DNA of 64,000 nucleotides from an uncultured beta proteobacterium (GTDB lineage Bacteria; Pseudomonadota; Gammaproteobacteria; Burkholderiales; Burkholderiaceae_A): the NCBI GenBank assembly GCA_902625535.1, contig CACOBT010000009.1, positions 1 through 64,000 of the forward strand. The letters are read 5' to 3'. Under the pieces are notes generated by a model. It saw nothing but the letters and a program-made list of their open reading frames with translations. It ran no database searches and had not been told where the DNA came from. Below, piece after piece: positions 63,089 to 64,000 of this stretch. Numbering within the stretch: position 1 is the stretch's first letter; each line of letters opens with the position of its first letter. The position numbers and the translations under genes were made by a program.

Positions 63089-64000
63089 ATGAAATACAAC
63101 TACAAAAAGTTGTCTCTACTGCAAACGCGGATCAATCGGCTTAATCATCTGAGAGAGGTGGCATTCTGGGACCAGGCAACCAATATGTCAGAAAAGGGGC
63201 TTAACGCTAGATCAGAAGCCGTAGCGGAGCTTTCTCAAATAATTCATCAACTTGAATCGGACCCCGAAAACGAATTAGTTATTTTGGGGGCGGAAAATGA
63301 AGAATTATCGGAAATAGAAAGCGCTAATTTGCACGAGATAAAGAGGAAGTACGAAAGAAAAAAGAAAATACCAGCAGAGCTACTCAAAAAAAAACAATTA
63401 GCAACTAGTCTATGTGAACACGATTGGAGAAAACAGAGGTTCGATAATGACTGGAATGGCTTCATGGATAATTTTGAGAAAGTGGTTTTATATTCGCGAG
63501 AGGAAGCGAAAATCTTGGCAGGTGAGTTTGGTGGGTCTCCGTATGAAGCACTAATGGATAAATACGAACCACATTTAAGTGAAAACAGTGTTGATAATCT
63601 GTTCGGGGAAATAAAAGATTGGTTGCCAGATTTATTAAACCGAGTGCTTGTTCAACAAGGTGATGCTGCTCCTCCAGTAACGAGAGGAACATTTCAGGTT
63701 GAAAAACAAAAACAACTTAGTCTCGAAATAATGAAGATTTTTGAATTCGATTTTATGGCTGGCAGGCTTGATGAAAGTATTCACCCTTTTTGTGGCGGAA
63801 CTCCCCAGGATGTAAGAATTACTACACGCTACAAAGAAACCGAATTCCTTCCAGCGTTAATGGGGACAATCCATGAAACTGGCCACGCGAGATACGAACA
63901 AAATTTACCGTCGGACTTGTTGGATCAACCCGTAGGACAAGCTAGATCAATGAGCTTTCATGAAAGTCAATCCCTTTTTTTTGAGAAGCATATTGGAGGG
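63089..64000 (+). CDS. M32-family metallocarboxypeptidase (Taq type), truncated by the window
   Basis: The frame starts at ATG 63089 (GAGAG upstream) and runs 304 codons off the right edge. M32 carboxypeptidases are cytoplasmic zinc enzymes that trim C-terminal residues. The start shows the family helices, with LREVAFWDQATNMS. Near the right edge are the segment GRLDESIHPFCGGTPQDVRITTRY and the zinc motif HETGH (IHETGHARYEQN). The remaining roughly 190 residues of the usual length lie beyond 64000. Confidence 0.92.
   Translation, partial: MKYNYKKLSLLQTRINRLNHLREVAFWDQATNMSEKGLNARSEAVAELSQIIHQLESDPENELVILGAENEELSEIESANLHEIKRKYERKKKIPAELLKKKQLATSLCEHDWRKQRFDNDWNGFMDNFEKVVLYSREEAKILAGEFGGSPYEALMDKYEPHLSENSVDNLFGEIKDWLPDLLNRVLVQQGDAAPPVTRGTFQVEKQKQLSLEIMKIFEFDFMAGRLDESIHPFCGGTPQDVRITTRYKETEFLPALMGTIHETGHARYEQNLPSDLLDQPVGQARSMSFHESQSLFFEKHIGG

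Noticed and set aside
1..64000. CRISPR arrays, rRNA genes, transposases and prophage structural genes
   Set aside because: None was found on either strand; the only mobile-element signals are the tRNA-Ser repeats.

Overview
The window is bacterial, AT-rich and densely packed: most intergenic gaps are a few bases, and neighbouring genes often overlap by 1-4 bases. It looks like a low-GC proteobacterium, most likely a betaproteobacterium related to Burkholderiales. Three runs of gene order point that way, as I recall the order in that group: aminotransferase/uvrB/low-Mr phosphatase/iscRSUA-hscBA-fdx; a single LolC-type permease with lolD and a TatD nuclease, divergent from an RpfE-like protein; and prfB next to lysS. 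A streamlined gammaproteobacterium is the alternative. There are no rRNA genes, CRISPR arrays or transposases.

Layout. (a) 1-5293 is an accessory region ending at tRNA-Ser(GGA). It appears to be a tandem array of short integrase-less elements inserted at the tRNA 3' end. The innermost (about 3.2 kb, 1968-5226) carries an AAA/OLD-like ATPase and a partner protein and is flanked by near-identical 230-bp repeats containing the tRNA 3' end. Further out lie an unknown gene and an HD-family alarmone-hydrolase-like gene. (b) 5299-34151 is mostly housekeeping: acs, an iron-binding protein behind a Fur-like box, lolCD with a TatD nuclease and a hydrolase, lysS/prfB (with the programmed +1 frameshift) and an L,D-transpeptidase, the full isc operon with a recognisable IscR site, uvrB, an aromatic aminotransferase, sspA, mmsA and an EamA transporter. 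(c) 34667-38643 holds tRNA-Asn and a small PhyH dioxygenase plus two-methyltransferase operon of unknown product. (d) 39031-47095 is a fatty-acid degradation divergon: fadD one way, and TetR regulator-fadE-fadI-fadJ the other, with a palindromic operator between. (e) 47102-55988 is a six-gene envelope operon: DUF1302 barrel, DUF1329, YCF48-like propeller, RND/MMPL permease, nitronate-monooxygenase-like flavoprotein, second DUF1329. Its position suggests handling of a hydrophobic substrate. (f) 56757-64000 has an S51 peptidase, a 45-residue exported peptide, a queuosine-precursor operon queC-queD-queE, a large RecB-like nuclease/SF1 helicase fusion and the start of an M32 carboxypeptidase.

Three otherwise intact genes are broken by single events: queC (in-frame TGA), queD (in-frame TAA) and hscA (one extra A in an A7 run, leaving the conserved C-terminus out of frame). 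They suggest ongoing decay, slippage rescue or assembly error; reads or a related genome would decide. The best candidates for undescribed biology are the tRNA-Ser cassette array with its ATPase/partner pair, the DUF1302/DUF1329/YCF48/RND/NMO envelope operon and the PhyH/methyltransferase cluster. All assignments were made by reading motifs; no database search was run.
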